From Clostridia bacterium (GTDB lineage: Bacteria; Bacillota; TC1; UBA5767), in NCBI GenBank assembly GCA_016887505.1, contig CP069393.1:1226001-1290000 (forward strand): 64,000 nucleotides of DNA, read 5' to 3'. Every line of letters starts with the position of its first letter. Positions within the stretch are counted from its first letter, which is position 1. A program made the position numbers and the translations under genes. A model generated the notes under the pieces. That model saw nothing but the letters and a program-made list of their open reading frames with translations. It was not told where the DNA came from and ran no database searches. Of this stretch, positions 36,692 through 46,503 are shown in pieces.

Positions 36692-39600
36692 CTAGAATCG
36701 TATATTTATTGTTCCATCCATAATTTTTTGTAATTGGTTTTGATCCATCTTAATTCGCACCCAACCATCTACAACTTCATACATTCTTCCTTCAATTTCT
36801 ATAGTAATTCCATTTTGCGGTCGAAAACCATTGTCTCGTACGCAAAGTGAAACCCATTGCTTTTCATTTTCAGTAAAAGATTTCGTTATGTTACCCACAA
36901 AAACATCGTAGGTCGCTGGTTTACTCCCTGTATCGCCCTGCAAGCTACTAAAGTTGAGATTGACGTTGGCAGTAGAATCAGATAGTAAACTATTTTCAAG
37001 ACCGCCCACTACCACAATCTCCCATACACCAGAAACAGGATTTTCTAAATGCACAGTTCCAATTGTAGAACCATCCAATGTATTCTGGGCCATCACGCGC
37101 CCTGCCGGATCAAAAAACCAGTATTCAATATCCTTTCTATGAGGATTAATCGTTGCTTGTAAATTGCTCGATCCCTCTTCTACCTTAATGAAGATTCTTT
37201 CAATTTCGCCTGGGTCTATTCGTGGTTCTATTTCAAGCTCCATCAATTCAGACTTCCCTTGCTGCATCACGTAAGGAACGATGGCAGACACATACAATTT
37301 TTTCACTTCACTCAATTCAGGCAAGACTGACACGGTTAAGGAAGCATAGTAGATCCCTGGTTTTTCGGGCACATCGAACTCCAATGGTAGGGTTCGGATG
37401 CCTTCCTTGGGCATTACCATCAACGATGCTTTTGGTTTAACCCAATCTTTGTCAGATTGCCAATACAGAATTTTTTTCGTGTCTCCCGACTGCTCAACAT
37501 AAATTGGTAGGCTTCCAGGTGTATAGTCCCGACCATATAAGCCTAGCCCCACACCCAATTCTTTATTCCAAGTGGTAATAGATAGATCAGCAGAAGGTTG
37601 GCTCCATTTATCCAATGACCCATAATCCAGGATACCATTGCCACTCTGGTATATTTCAAAATCTGCTATTTTAGCACTATCTCGCACAATATCAATCATG
37701 GCGCTTTCTTTCACATTCCGGTCTACTTTGCCGTCCTGACTCAAAAACGACGCCACGACTCCTGAGGCCAATGCACTGGCTACTGATGTTCCCTCAACCA
37801 GTTTGTAAGAGGAAGAATCCCATTCGGGCGTTGGCAAAACCCCAATTGCCGGAGCACTCACATCGATACCCACATAGCCATCATCTCGAGGGCCATTTGA
37901 ACTGGTAGACCAAATCACGTCTTTGGTTAAAGGCAATCCCAAAATCTCATTCGCAAACTGCTTGGGAAGATACCCACTTACGCCAAGTACAGACTCTCCA
38001 TTCCCTGGTGTAGCTACTGTATGAATTCCGGGGCCTAGGTTACCCGCAGCACCAACGAATACAACACCATAACGTTCACTATAAATTTGAGCTAAATAGG
38101 TTAATGAATTATTACCAGAGGTAATCGAATCCTGATAACCCATGCTCAGGTTAACTACGGTTGCGCCCTTTTCAACTGCTAAGCGAATGGCTTCTTCCAA
38201 ATCTCTCCATTGAGCCTGTCCCAACCGATTGAAGGCCTTAATCACTAGCAACTTACTTGCTGGTGCAGTCCCCATCACCTTGCCATTGCCAGAAGCAGCA
38301 CAAGCCATGGCGGTGCCATGGCCGTTCGCATCAAAGCCTAATGTTGCTTCACTTCCATCAGCTTGGATTTCAGACACAATCACGTTGAAATCTCCTGCAT
38401 CATTTTTACTCAGATTGTACCATTCCTGGTCGGCCGTATATTCTGTCATCGATTTTTCATCTGAAAAACGAAAATCATGGTCGGTATCAATATATAGAGT
38501 ATCGTAAACGCCCTTTTCTTCTGAATCGGCAAAAAGAACGAGGAGTTGGTCATTTATTCGACCATTTACATCTAAGTCAATTTTCAACACTGATTCATCA
38601 AGAATAGCATATGGAAGACGTCCACTCAACGTATATGTTCCCTGCAAATCATACTGTTTTCCTTCGATTGATACATACCGGTCCGTTTTAGCTACTGCCC
38701 CAATGCCCGTTATTTTCCCTTCTTCGGTTACATCGTAAAAGCCAATCAGCTTCTTATCTCCATCAGGCGTATTTGTTAAAGAGCTAAGACCCGGATCAAT
38801 TCCAGAATCAATAATTGCAATGATTTCACCCTGTCCTTGATATGTATCATTCATACCAAGTGCCTGGCGCAATATCAAGGAACTGCGCATAGCATCGCCT
38901 GAGTCAAAATTTTGTGCAGACAAGGTCGAGGCTACTTGTATTTGTGCTGTACTAGACTCAGATATTATTTCTGTCGAAAGAAACTTTGGCACCGTAGGCT
39001 CCAAATCGGTAGCCAAAGTCGATTCCAGATAACACAATTTCCCGTCTTGACTAATTACTCCCAAATATAAACCATCTGTCTCAAGGCTCTCTTCCAACTG
39101 CCCCAATAATTCAGAATCGAACGGAATTTGCACCGACTGCTTACCAATGATAAAATCTGCTTTTTGGTAGTCATAAGAAATTAAGGTTCCATAAAAATCA
39201 TAATATGTGCCTACTTCTTTCAAGAAAGCCCCTAACATTGCGGTAGCCTCATCACGTCTTACCTTCAGACTTCCTCTAAAAGTGCCATCCGGATAACCCG
39301 AAATCAGTCCATAGCTAGTAGCTAGATTGACGCTTGACTTAGCCCATGCAGGAATCTGTTCTTCATCACGAAAAGTCAGACCAAGACTACCATACTCATC
39401 CATCTCCAGTGCCCGGGTCAGCATAGTGGTGAACTCCAAACGGCTAACCTGCTGTTCCGGTTTAAAGCTACCATCCGGATAGCCACTGACTAAACCTCTT
39501 TCCCAGGCTACATTGATGTAGGCACTAGCCCAATGGCCTTTTTCTACATCACGAAAGATACATTCCGTATCCTTAAGCTCTTGCAGTCCATCGCTTGCAC

Positions 39601-39820
39601 CATTGGCATTAACCAACAGCACAACCGCTTCCGCACGGGTTAAAGATGCTTCTGGACGGAAAAGCCCATCAGCATATCCGCTAACCAGGCCCTTCGAGGC
39701 TAATACTGAAATCGATTGGGAAGCCCAATGGTTTTCATTGACATCAGAAAATGCCCAAGCTCTCGTTGGGTTCATAAATATATATAGCATGAGTATGAAG
39801 ATCAATAACTTTCTGCGCAT
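36692..39820 (-). CDS. S-layer-homology-anchored subtilisin-like (S8) serine protease
   Basis: This 1042-residue exported protein has a signal peptide ending near AWAF (about residue 24) and three SLH domains (about 25-75, 85-140, 148-205; for example FSDVNENHWASQSI, YPDGSFKPEQQVSR). An S8 peptidase domain follows with Asp338 (IIDSGID), His501 (NGHGTAMA), oxyanion Asn594 (AAGNLGPG) and Ser679 (GTSVASAL). About 160 residues separate Asp and His, far more than in subtilisin. The last 300 residues are beta-rich. The SLH part should bind the pyruvylated polymer made through CsaB of the same operon. The ATG at 39820 is preferred over a TTG six bases upstream. Confidence 0.92.
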   Translation of the reverse strand: MRRKLLIFILMLYIFMNPTRAWAFSDVNENHWASQSISVLASKGLVSGYADGLFRPEASLTRAEAVVLLVNANGASDGLQELKDTECIFRDVEKGHWASAYINVAWERGLVSGYPDGSFKPEQQVSRLEFTTMLTRALEMDEYGSLGLTFRDEEQIPAWAKSSVNLATSYGLISGYPDGTFRGSLKVRRDEATAMLGAFLKEVGTYYDFYGTLISYDYQKADFIIGKQSVQIPFDSELLGQLEESLETDGLYLGVISQDGKLCYLESTLATDLEPTVPKFLSTEIISESSTAQIQVASTLSAQNFDSGDAMRSSLILRQALGMNDTYQGQGEIIAIIDSGIDPGLSSLTNTPDGDKKLIGFYDVTEEGKITGIGAVAKTDRYVSIEGKQYDLQGTYTLSGRLPYAILDESVLKIDLDVNGRINDQLLVLFADSEEKGVYDTLYIDTDHDFRFSDEKSMTEYTADQEWYNLSKNDAGDFNVIVSEIQADGSEATLGFDANGHGTAMACAASGNGKVMGTAPASKLLVIKAFNRLGQAQWRDLEEAIRLAVEKGATVVNLSMGYQDSITSGNNSLTYLAQIYSERYGVVFVGAAGNLGPGIHTVATPGNGESVLGVSGYLPKQFANEILGLPLTKDVIWSTSSNGPRDDGYVGIDVSAPAIGVLPTPEWDSSSYKLVEGTSVASALASGVVASFLSQDGKVDRNVKESAMIDIVRDSAKIADFEIYQSGNGILDYGSLDKWSQPSADLSITTWNKELGVGLGLYGRDYTPGSLPIYVEQSGDTKKILYWQSDKDWVKPKASLMVMPKEGIRTLPLEFDVPEKPGIYYASLTVSVLPELSEVKKLYVSAIVPYVMQQGKSELMELEIEPRIDPGEIERIFIKVEEGSSNLQATINPHRKDIEYWFFDPAGRVMAQNTLDGSTIGTVHLENPVSGVWEIVVVGGLENSLLSDSTANVNLNFSSLQGDTGSKPATYDVFVGNITKSFTENEKQWVSLCVRDNGFRPQNGITIEIEGRMYEVVDGWVRIKMDQNQLQKIMDGTINIRF

Positions 39821-40133
39821 AAGCAACCTACTCTTTCATAACACCCTTTATTTTCTCATAAATCGCCTAGAATATCCATCCTTTTTGCCTAACTAGGATA
39901 CTCTCTCCACACAGAAAAGCAATACCCTTTTTTTACACTGGACATTCAAAATAATAAAAAACCATCTTCTTTTAACAGCAATTATTCGCGATGCGAGATT
40001 AGGCCAATATTATGACGCTTACAATGAGATAAAGTTCCATTTTATGTTTATCAAATTTACTATTAGTGATGCTAAAAAAGGCTTGGCTTTCTCCGTATGA
40101 GAAACCAAGCCTTAGGCCACTATCTATACATTT
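39821..40133. other. 313 bp intergenic stretch
   Basis: It contains the terminator of the efflux operon near 40078-40113 and presumably the promoter of the eight-gene SLH-to-comFC operon. No coding frame, RNA gene or repeat was recognised. Confidence 0.6.
40074..40113 (-). terminator. Intrinsic terminator of the efflux operon
   Basis: The stem AAGGCTTGG (40078-40086) with CCAAGCCTT (40105-40113) is extended inward by TTTCTC with GAGAAA. It is followed on the minus strand by TTTTTT and lies 20 bases after the tetR stop. Confidence 0.9.
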
Positions 40134-40709
40134 TTAAGCTATTCCAATACCATCAAATATCATTTCCACATACCGTGATGCTCGGCCATGAGGATCCATT
40201 TTTTCATCAAAAGGAGTATGGCATAATGCTGGTAAACCAATGACCAACATCATCTGCATTTCCTGCATTGGCATGTTTTCACGAATACTTCCTTCTTTCA
40301 CACCCAACTCGATGAGTTTTTTAAACAACGCCATTATGCTCTCACCGATGTTTTTAAAGGGCCTATCCCTTTTCATAATCCACATCTGTTCCATCATGCG
40401 CATGCCTTTTCCAGTATCCCGCATTTCCTCGCTAAATCTTATCTGCTTTTCGTAGAGAGCCACAATACGTTCCTTAACAGGAATTTTCAATGCTGCGACA
40501 TCTTCCATCTCTTGCAAGTAGGTTTCCAGCATAAAGTTAAAAAGTTGATAGTACAGTTCTTCCTTGCTTTCAAAATACTCATAGACTGTACCCTTGCCTA
40601 CACCTGCTTGCCTCGCAATTTCAATCATCTTTACATCATGAAAGTCACTTGTGGAAAAGCACTCAAATGCACCTTCCAAAATCTTTTTTCTTGTCTCTAT
40701 CCTGCCCAT
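40134..40709 (-). CDS. TetR-family regulator of the RND efflux operon
   Basis: This 191-residue repressor has an N-terminal TetR helix-turn-helix (about 5-50; IEIARQAGVGKGTVYEYFESKEELYYQLF) and a helical ligand domain of unknown specificity. It is the last gene of the MFP-RND-TolC operon, 7 bases after the TolC-like gene, so it would be made together with the pump. The paired palindromes before the MFP gene are its likely operators. The start at 40709 is chosen for GGAG 6 bases upstream. Efflux-linked TetR proteins usually sense pump substrates. Confidence 0.9.
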   Translation of the reverse strand: MGRIETRKKILEGAFECFSTSDFHDVKMIEIARQAGVGKGTVYEYFESKEELYYQLFNFMLETYLQEMEDVAALKIPVKERIVALYEKQIRFSEEMRDTGKGMRMMEQMWIMKRDRPFKNIGESIMALFKKLIELGVKEGSIRENMPMQEMQMMLVIGLPALCHTPFDEKMDPHGRASRYVEMIFDGIGIA

Positions 40710-40716
40710 AATTCTC

Positions 40717-41862
40717 CTACATGAACAACGAGTAGGTAAAGGAAGACTTAACCAATTCATAGTTCAGCAGCATAGACGTCGCAGCATCCTCTGCTTCAGC
40801 TAGCGCACCTTCTGCCTCTTCCATTTCCAACCTAGTTGCCATTCCTTCTTGGTAACGCAGCTTCACAACTCGGTAGTTTTCTTTGGAGTATTTTACATTT
40901 TCCAAGAAAGACAGATACGCTTCTTCTGTCGCTGCCAGATTCGTGTAAGCAGAACGAATCTTCAATTCACTTTGTTGAAGTTGAGATTCATACTGCAATT
41001 TGGCTTCCAACATCGCATACCTTTGTTCCTTATATATGTTTGTGTTTTGCGTATAGTAAGCATCCGCAACCGCAAATCCTGTTGCCGCAATTTCATATGC
41101 TCCTTTAGCCCCTATTAAGGCTACATCCTTTTCCATACCCTCAGCAATCGTTTCATCTAAATCGATTTCGACTGGTTTATAAGAAAATTCATCCGTTGCT
41201 ACAATCGGAGTATTCAATGGCAAAGACAATTGCGCTGCCAAATCCATCATGGCATTCATGTGGCTAGCCTGTTTTCCGGCAAGATCCGCTTTTTTGCCAG
41301 CCACCAAGGCTTGAGCCCCCATGACTTCTCCTTGCGATACCATTCCAGCATCAAAGAAAGATTGCGTGATTCTCAGCTGTTCCTGAGCTCTCGCCAAAGT
41401 ATTTTCTGCATTTTTCAATGAAGCTTGTGCTTTTAATAGCTCATAATAACTGCTTTGCACACCGAATAGAATTGCATTTTCAGTTACTGCATACGAAGCT
41501 TCTGCTACTTGCAAGCCTACTTCCGTTGCCTTTTTAGCTACATATTTTCCTAAAGAACGCTCATAGTTGGTACTATATATGCTATAGGATTTTGTATTAA
41601 TATCGTTTGAATCATTTTTCTGTTTCCGATCCAAAAACTCTGCTTTGTCGAGTCCTACTTCAGAAAGTTCTAACTCAGGACTACCTTCTAGAACCATAGC
41701 CTTCGCCTCAGCCAGGGTAAGGGTGATTTCCGTCTGTTCTTCGGTGATTACCTGTGGAATTTCAAAATTATATTCATATTTCTCATCAGCCACAACTGGC
41801 GTACTTACCATTACACCAATTAGCAGACATGCAATACCGGCAATCCAGCTTTTCTTCTTCAT
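40717..41862 (-). CDS. TolC-family protein, partner of the RND pump
   Basis: This 381-residue exported protein has a signal peptide (about 1-25, ending VVADE) and two outer-membrane-efflux-protein repeats dominated by long helices (about 45-215 and 235-375). Typical TolC-family features are LTLAEAKAMVLEGSPEL and the paired NAENTLARAQEQLRITQSFFDAGMVSQGEV and VVKLRYQEGMATRLEMEEAE segments. Gram-negative TolC forms an outer-membrane channel; the host here looks monoderm, so this protein may form a wall-spanning tube or periplasm-like adaptor. It overlaps the RND gene by 4 bases (ATGA). The beta-barrel strands are short and could not be confirmed. Confidence 0.85.
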   Translation of the reverse strand: MKKKSWIAGIACLLIGVMVSTPVVADEKYEYNFEIPQVITEEQTEITLTLAEAKAMVLEGSPELELSEVGLDKAEFLDRKQKNDSNDINTKSYSIYSTNYERSLGKYVAKKATEVGLQVAEASYAVTENAILFGVQSSYYELLKAQASLKNAENTLARAQEQLRITQSFFDAGMVSQGEVMGAQALVAGKKADLAGKQASHMNAMMDLAAQLSLPLNTPIVATDEFSYKPVEIDLDETIAEGMEKDVALIGAKGAYEIAATGFAVADAYYTQNTNIYKEQRYAMLEAKLQYESQLQQSELKIRSAYTNLAATEEAYLSFLENVKYSKENYRVVKLRYQEGMATRLEMEEAEGALAEAEDAATSMLLNYELVKSSFTYSLFM

Positions 41863-44800
41863 TGCGCTACCTCCTCCTGAATCGTGCTCTTCTTGTTCTT
41901 TTTCTTCTTATTTGCTCTTTTTTCCTTTATTTGATCAAAAATTGCATAAATTACAGGAATGAACACCAATGTAATCACGGTGGACACTACCAGACCGCCG
42001 ATAATGGCAACACCAAGCGGAGCAAACATTTCACCACCTTGACCAAGCCCTAAAGCCAACGGTATCATCGCCAAGATTGTAGTTAATGTGGTCATAATGA
42101 TCGGACGCAAACGTGCAGATGCGGCCTGAATTATGGCTTCTATAGATTTCATCCCACTATTTTTCAACCGATTAATATAGTCAATCAGCACAATAGCATT
42201 GTTCACTACAATTCCAACCAGCATGACCACTCCAATAAACGACACGACGTTTAGAGTCTGATTGGTAATTAGGAGTGACCAAACCACACCGATAATGGTA
42301 AACGGCAAGGTAAACATGATAATAAATGGGTAAAGAAGTGATTCAAACTGTGAGGCCAAAATCATGTATACCAAGGCAATGGCCAAGAGTACAACCAAAG
42401 ACAAGTCAGAGAATGTTTCTGCCATCTGCTCTGCCGTGCCTCCAAATACAACCTCATATCCTTCCGGTAGTGCTACATTTTCATCAATCGAGGCTTGTAT
42501 GTCCGTAATTACGCTATTCAAGTCACGGCCAAATATATCGCCGGATATGGTTACTTCTCTTACTTGGTTACTTCTTGTGATGGTATTCGGTGAATTCACA
42601 TTTTCAATATTTGCTACTTGATTCAAAGGAACCACATAGCCCAGTGGACTCATGATACTAATACTACCAATTTCTTGTATAGAATCTCGTGCACTCTCAT
42701 CTAATACAATTCGCACGTCAATCTCATCCGAACCCGTCGTGTAACGAGTCACTGTAGAGCCACCAATGGCCATCTGAGCAGTAGATGCAATCGTATATGC
42801 GCTGAGTCCATATGCCGAAGCCCTCTCTCGGTCTACCACAATACGCATCTCTGGACGCCTCTCATCTAGCGAGGAGCTAACTTCTCGAGTTCCTTCCACG
42901 CTGCCGACTAGGGCGCTAACTTTACTTGAAAGTTCTTGGAGAGTGTCAATATCGTCTCCCTTGATACTAATAGAGATTGCTGAGCCCATGGACATACCTC
43001 CGCCCATGGAGTCGGCTGCACTTACCGTGATATCAGCACCAGGAATTAGGACTGTATGCTGTCGGATGGCTTCTACTACTTCATCTGTGCTTCGTTGCCT
43101 ATCATCTTTTAAATACAGATATATGGTACCTGCATTGGTAGTATCGCCAGAAAGAGATATCTGCATACCACCCGATCCAATGACTGTGGCAATCGACTCA
43201 TTCTCATCTAATGAGCCTAGATAATCTTCCAATCCAGCTACGACCTTTGTTGTCTCAGCCAACTTGGTTCCAGTTGGCATGGTAACAGCGATACTAATCT
43301 GTCCCTCATCCGAAGCAGGGAAAAATTCTTGCCCTACGAACGGAAGTAAGAATAGGCTGGCAATAAAGATACCACTGAAAATAACCACAATACGTCTTTT
43401 ATGCTTTAACGCATATGTCAATAATCTACCATGTGCCTTGTTTAATCGGTCAAACCCATTGTTAAATCGGGTCAGTATTCGCTTAACTAAACTATTCTTT
43501 GCCCGGTGATGTGCATCCACCCTAATCAAGCGAGAGGATAGCATGGGGGTTGCCGTAATGGCCACAAACAATGAGGCCAAGAGGGAAAAGGATACCGTCA
43601 ACGCCAGTTCATTAAAAATTGTCGATGTCATCCCTTCCGTGAAGGCAATTGGGAAAAACACAGCCACCGTAGTCAGGGTGGAAGCGACAATGGCTGAAGT
43701 CACTTCACTAGCACCTATTTTAGCTGCATTCATGCGTTCTTCACCTAGTTGGTTGTGCCGGAAAATATTTTCAAGAACAACGATGGAATTATCCACCATC
43801 ATACCAATTCCCAAGGCTAGGCCACCTAGTGTCATAATATTCAAAGTCAAATTAAAGAAATACATCAAAACAAACGTTGCAATAACCGATATTGGAATGG
43901 ACAAGGCTACAATCAGCGTGGAGCGAATATCCCGTAAAAACAAGAACAGGACTAGAGCCGCCAACAGGGCGCCCAACAACATATTGGTTGCCACAGCTTG
44001 AATAACCACTTCAATGTATTCCGATGAATCATAGAATATATCGATAACAAAATCATCTGGTAATTCTTTCTTCAGTTCTTCCATTTCTGCTTTGACTGCA
44101 GCAGCCACGGCAACCGTATTGGAGCCAGACTGCTTATTGACGGAAAGAGTAATTGACTCCTTACCATTCATTTTGGAAATGGCTGCCTGCTCTTTGAATC
44201 CATCCACTACTTCAGCCACATCAGCAACCCGAACCGACGCGCCCGTTGGAGTATTGATAACAACCTGTGCAATTTCCCCAGGCTCTGTAAATTCACCCTC
44301 AACGTTGATAATCAGATCCTTACTGCCCTTTTCCATCAGGCCTGCAGACATACTGATATTCTCAGACGTAATTGCTTGCTTTACCTGAGCCATGGTCAAA
44401 CCATAGCTATTCAACCTAGCTGGATCCAACACCACCGTTATCTCCCGCGTTTTTCCGCCGGTCAAATTTACGCTAGCCACACCATCGATACGTTCTAATC
44501 GGGAAAGCATCGTATCTTCAATGATGCTTTTAATCTCCTCCGTATCCCGGTTGCCAGTTACCGCAAACTGCATGATGGGCATCATGTTGGGATCTAGTTG
44601 CATAACCATAGGACTCGTTGCATCCTCTGGCAAATAACCCTCAATCAAATCTATCTTTTCGCGCATATCCAACGTAGCGTCAGACATATCTGTATTCCAA
44701 CCAAACTCCAAAAGAAGCAATGAATTACCTACACTAGAATAGGATGTAATATTCTCCATATCTGAGGTGGTCGCCAATGAGCTTTCCAACGGCTTGGTTA

Positions 44801-44987
44801 TAATATTCTCAACTTCCTGAGGCGACGCACCAGAATAGCTGGTCGTAACAATAGCAATCGGTAGATTCATATCTGGCATCAAGTCTAAGCTAATCCCAGA
44901 TAGGGACACTGCCCCTAGAACCACTACCGCTATCAAGATCATGACAATGGTTACCGGCCGTTCAACACTAAAATGCGATATTTTCAT
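41859..44987 (-). CDS. RND (HAE1/AcrB-like) multidrug efflux transporter
   Basis: This 1042-residue inner-membrane pump has 12 predicted helices and two large extracytoplasmic porter loops, the AcrB architecture. The start RPVTIVMILIAVVVLGAVSLSGISLDLMPDMNLP, GLALGIGMMVDNSIVVLENIFRH in helix 4 with a proton-relay Asp, and the C-terminal GVVMLVGIVVNNAIVLIDYINRL are conserved. It exports hydrophobic compounds using the proton gradient. Its ATG overlaps the MFP stop (TAATG), and its end overlaps the TolC-like gene. Substrate unknown. Confidence 0.95.
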   Translation of the reverse strand: MKISHFSVERPVTIVMILIAVVVLGAVSLSGISLDLMPDMNLPIAIVTTSYSGASPQEVENIITKPLESSLATTSDMENITSYSSVGNSLLLLEFGWNTDMSDATLDMREKIDLIEGYLPEDATSPMVMQLDPNMMPIMQFAVTGNRDTEEIKSIIEDTMLSRLERIDGVASVNLTGGKTREITVVLDPARLNSYGLTMAQVKQAITSENISMSAGLMEKGSKDLIINVEGEFTEPGEIAQVVINTPTGASVRVADVAEVVDGFKEQAAISKMNGKESITLSVNKQSGSNTVAVAAAVKAEMEELKKELPDDFVIDIFYDSSEYIEVVIQAVATNMLLGALLAALVLFLFLRDIRSTLIVALSIPISVIATFVLMYFFNLTLNIMTLGGLALGIGMMVDNSIVVLENIFRHNQLGEERMNAAKIGASEVTSAIVASTLTTVAVFFPIAFTEGMTSTIFNELALTVSFSLLASLFVAITATPMLSSRLIRVDAHHRAKNSLVKRILTRFNNGFDRLNKAHGRLLTYALKHKRRIVVIFSGIFIASLFLLPFVGQEFFPASDEGQISIAVTMPTGTKLAETTKVVAGLEDYLGSLDENESIATVIGSGGMQISLSGDTTNAGTIYLYLKDDRQRSTDEVVEAIRQHTVLIPGADITVSAADSMGGGMSMGSAISISIKGDDIDTLQELSSKVSALVGSVEGTREVSSSLDERRPEMRIVVDRERASAYGLSAYTIASTAQMAIGGSTVTRYTTGSDEIDVRIVLDESARDSIQEIGSISIMSPLGYVVPLNQVANIENVNSPNTITRSNQVREVTISGDIFGRDLNSVITDIQASIDENVALPEGYEVVFGGTAEQMAETFSDLSLVVLLAIALVYMILASQFESLLYPFIIMFTLPFTIIGVVWSLLITNQTLNVVSFIGVVMLVGIVVNNAIVLIDYINRLKNSGMKSIEAIIQAASARLRPIIMTTLTTILAMIPLALGLGQGGEMFAPLGVAIIGGLVVSTVITLVFIPVIYAIFDQIKEKRANKKKKNKKSTIQEEVAQ

Positions 44988-46069
44988 TACTCGGCCCCTT
45001 CCTCAATCACTTGAACAGAGACTCCATCGCTTAGACGTTCCTTACCTAAAACTACAATTTCATCACCTTGGTTTATATCACCGCGTATTGCAGCTCGCTC
45101 ACCATCGGTCAATAGAACTTCAACTGGTACCTGTCGGACGGTTTCGCCAATTAGTACAAAGACAGTTGATTCATTATCTGTGTACCGAATGGCATCCTCA
45201 GAAACAATCAAACCGTCAACCACCGTATCTTGGACCAGATTGATGGTACAGGACATACCTGACTTAATTCGTTCATCTGGATTGTCTATCTGCACTTTAA
45301 TGGCAAAGGATTTGGTCATAGCATCCGCTTGAGGACTTGCCTCAACAATGATTCCACTAAAGGGTTCCTCTTTAATAGATTCAAACCATACATCAATGGT
45401 TTTCCCAACTTCCACTTGATTGATCTGCTTTTCACTCAATCCAAAGGTTGCTTCCACACTGGATAAATCAATGATCGAGATAATTGGTAGGCCCATACTA
45501 GCCGTCTGTCCTACTTGAGCATTGACATAGCCAACAATACCATCTATTGGCGCCGTAATATTCACTTGTTCTAGACCATCTCCAGCCATGTCCAAGGCTA
45601 CACGAGCCTGTTGAAAGGAGCCATCCCGAATCAGTTCATACTGGCTCTTACTAGAGTCATATTGCTGCTTAGATACGGCACCTTCTTGGTATAGTCTAGC
45701 TGTTTTCTCGTAAGTATCCTTTGCATTTTCCAATTGCAGTTTAGCCATCGAGTAGTTTGCATTCGCTTGAGTAATCTGCTGATTCACACTTTCAGCATCT
45801 AGCTTAATCAACAAGTCGCCTTTGCTAACCCGGCTACCAGCACTAACCAACACCGTATCTACCTCTGCAGGTACCCCAGCAGTAATAACCACTTCATCCG
45901 TAGCCTTCGCTGTTCCGTTCAATCGATCGGATATGGAAAGTGAGCCCATTTCCACCATTTGGGTGGTGACAGCCACACGAAATTCTTCTTCAGCTTCTGG
46001 TTGAGAAGCGCAGCCCGAAACTAGAGCTGCGATTAGAAATATCAATAATGTCCAACGCATTTTTCCCAT
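44987..46069 (-). CDS. RND efflux membrane fusion (adaptor) lipoprotein
   Basis: The 360-residue adaptor has lipobox LVSGC (Cys20). A biotinyl-lipoyl-like domain is split around a coiled-coil hairpin (about 95-165; AKLQLENAKDTYEKTARLYQEGAVSKQQYD). A beta-barrel domain and a membrane-proximal domain ending VVLGKERLSDGVSVQV complete it. It links the RND pump to the TolC-like protein. It is the first gene of the operon, with AAAGGAG 7 bases before the ATG and an operator-promoter region directly upstream. Confidence 0.93.
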   Translation of the reverse strand: MGKMRWTLLIFLIAALVSGCASQPEAEEEFRVAVTTQMVEMGSLSISDRLNGTAKATDEVVITAGVPAEVDTVLVSAGSRVSKGDLLIKLDAESVNQQITQANANYSMAKLQLENAKDTYEKTARLYQEGAVSKQQYDSSKSQYELIRDGSFQQARVALDMAGDGLEQVNITAPIDGIVGYVNAQVGQTASMGLPIISIIDLSSVEATFGLSEKQINQVEVGKTIDVWFESIKEEPFSGIIVEASPQADAMTKSFAIKVQIDNPDERIKSGMSCTINLVQDTVVDGLIVSEDAIRYTDNESTVFVLIGETVRQVPVEVLLTDGERAAIRGDINQGDEIVVLGKERLSDGVSVQVIEEGAE

Positions 46070-46101
46070 TTTTTATCTCCTTTAACGCGAGTATTGAGTC
46101 C

Positions 46102-46163
46102 ATCCTATCAATAACTGACCCACTGGTCAATTGATTTCACTAAATTTCTGACCCGAGGGTCAG
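46102..46163 (-). promoter_or_regulatory. Promoter and twin TetR operators of the efflux operon
   Basis: The minus-strand promoter is TTGACC (46130-46125), a 17 bp spacer, then TAGGAT (46107-46102). Two 14 bp palindromes fit TGACCNNNNGGTCA: TGACCCACTGGTCA at 46116-46129, overlapping the -35 box and spacer, and TGACCCGAGGGTCA at 46149-46162 (extended to CTGACCCGAGGGTCAG), just upstream. Their starts are 33 bp apart, about three helical turns. The TetR protein encoded at the end of the operon is the natural candidate to bind both. Confidence 0.78.
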
Positions 46164-46503
46164 TTAATCATTCCCCTAATAACACTTCGTGGTTCACATT
46201 GTACTAGGCTTCACCTTTTTCCTTTTAAAAATCCTCCTGTATTACCTGACCTTCTCACCTTTTTCCCACACTTAGCTGCTCTTCTTTTTATCTTAAGCAC
46301 TTGTTACTAGATGACTTTAGTATAAACCCTAAATCATTTTTACGCCTTTTAAATGAGCCTTGCAAAAATATGGATATCAGTCTTCTACACAAATAATTTT
46401 TACCAATACAAAATACATTAAAGGATAAAACACTAAAACGTCGAATGAAAAGAACTATGAGTAAATACCACAAATAGCTTTTATGTTAGGGGAGGTAACT
46501 TTT
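46164..46503. other. 340 bp intergenic stretch before the third BMP lipoprotein
   Basis: AT-rich, with no credible gene, RNA or repeat. It should hold the plus-strand promoter of the BMP gene at 46504, whose ribosome site AGGGGAGGT is near 46490. Confidence 0.5.

Noticed and set aside
46288-46473. Short minus-strand open frame before the third BMP gene
   Set aside because: There is no ribosome site, the composition is Lys/Phe/Ile-rich as expected of AT-rich DNA, and there is no recognisable domain.
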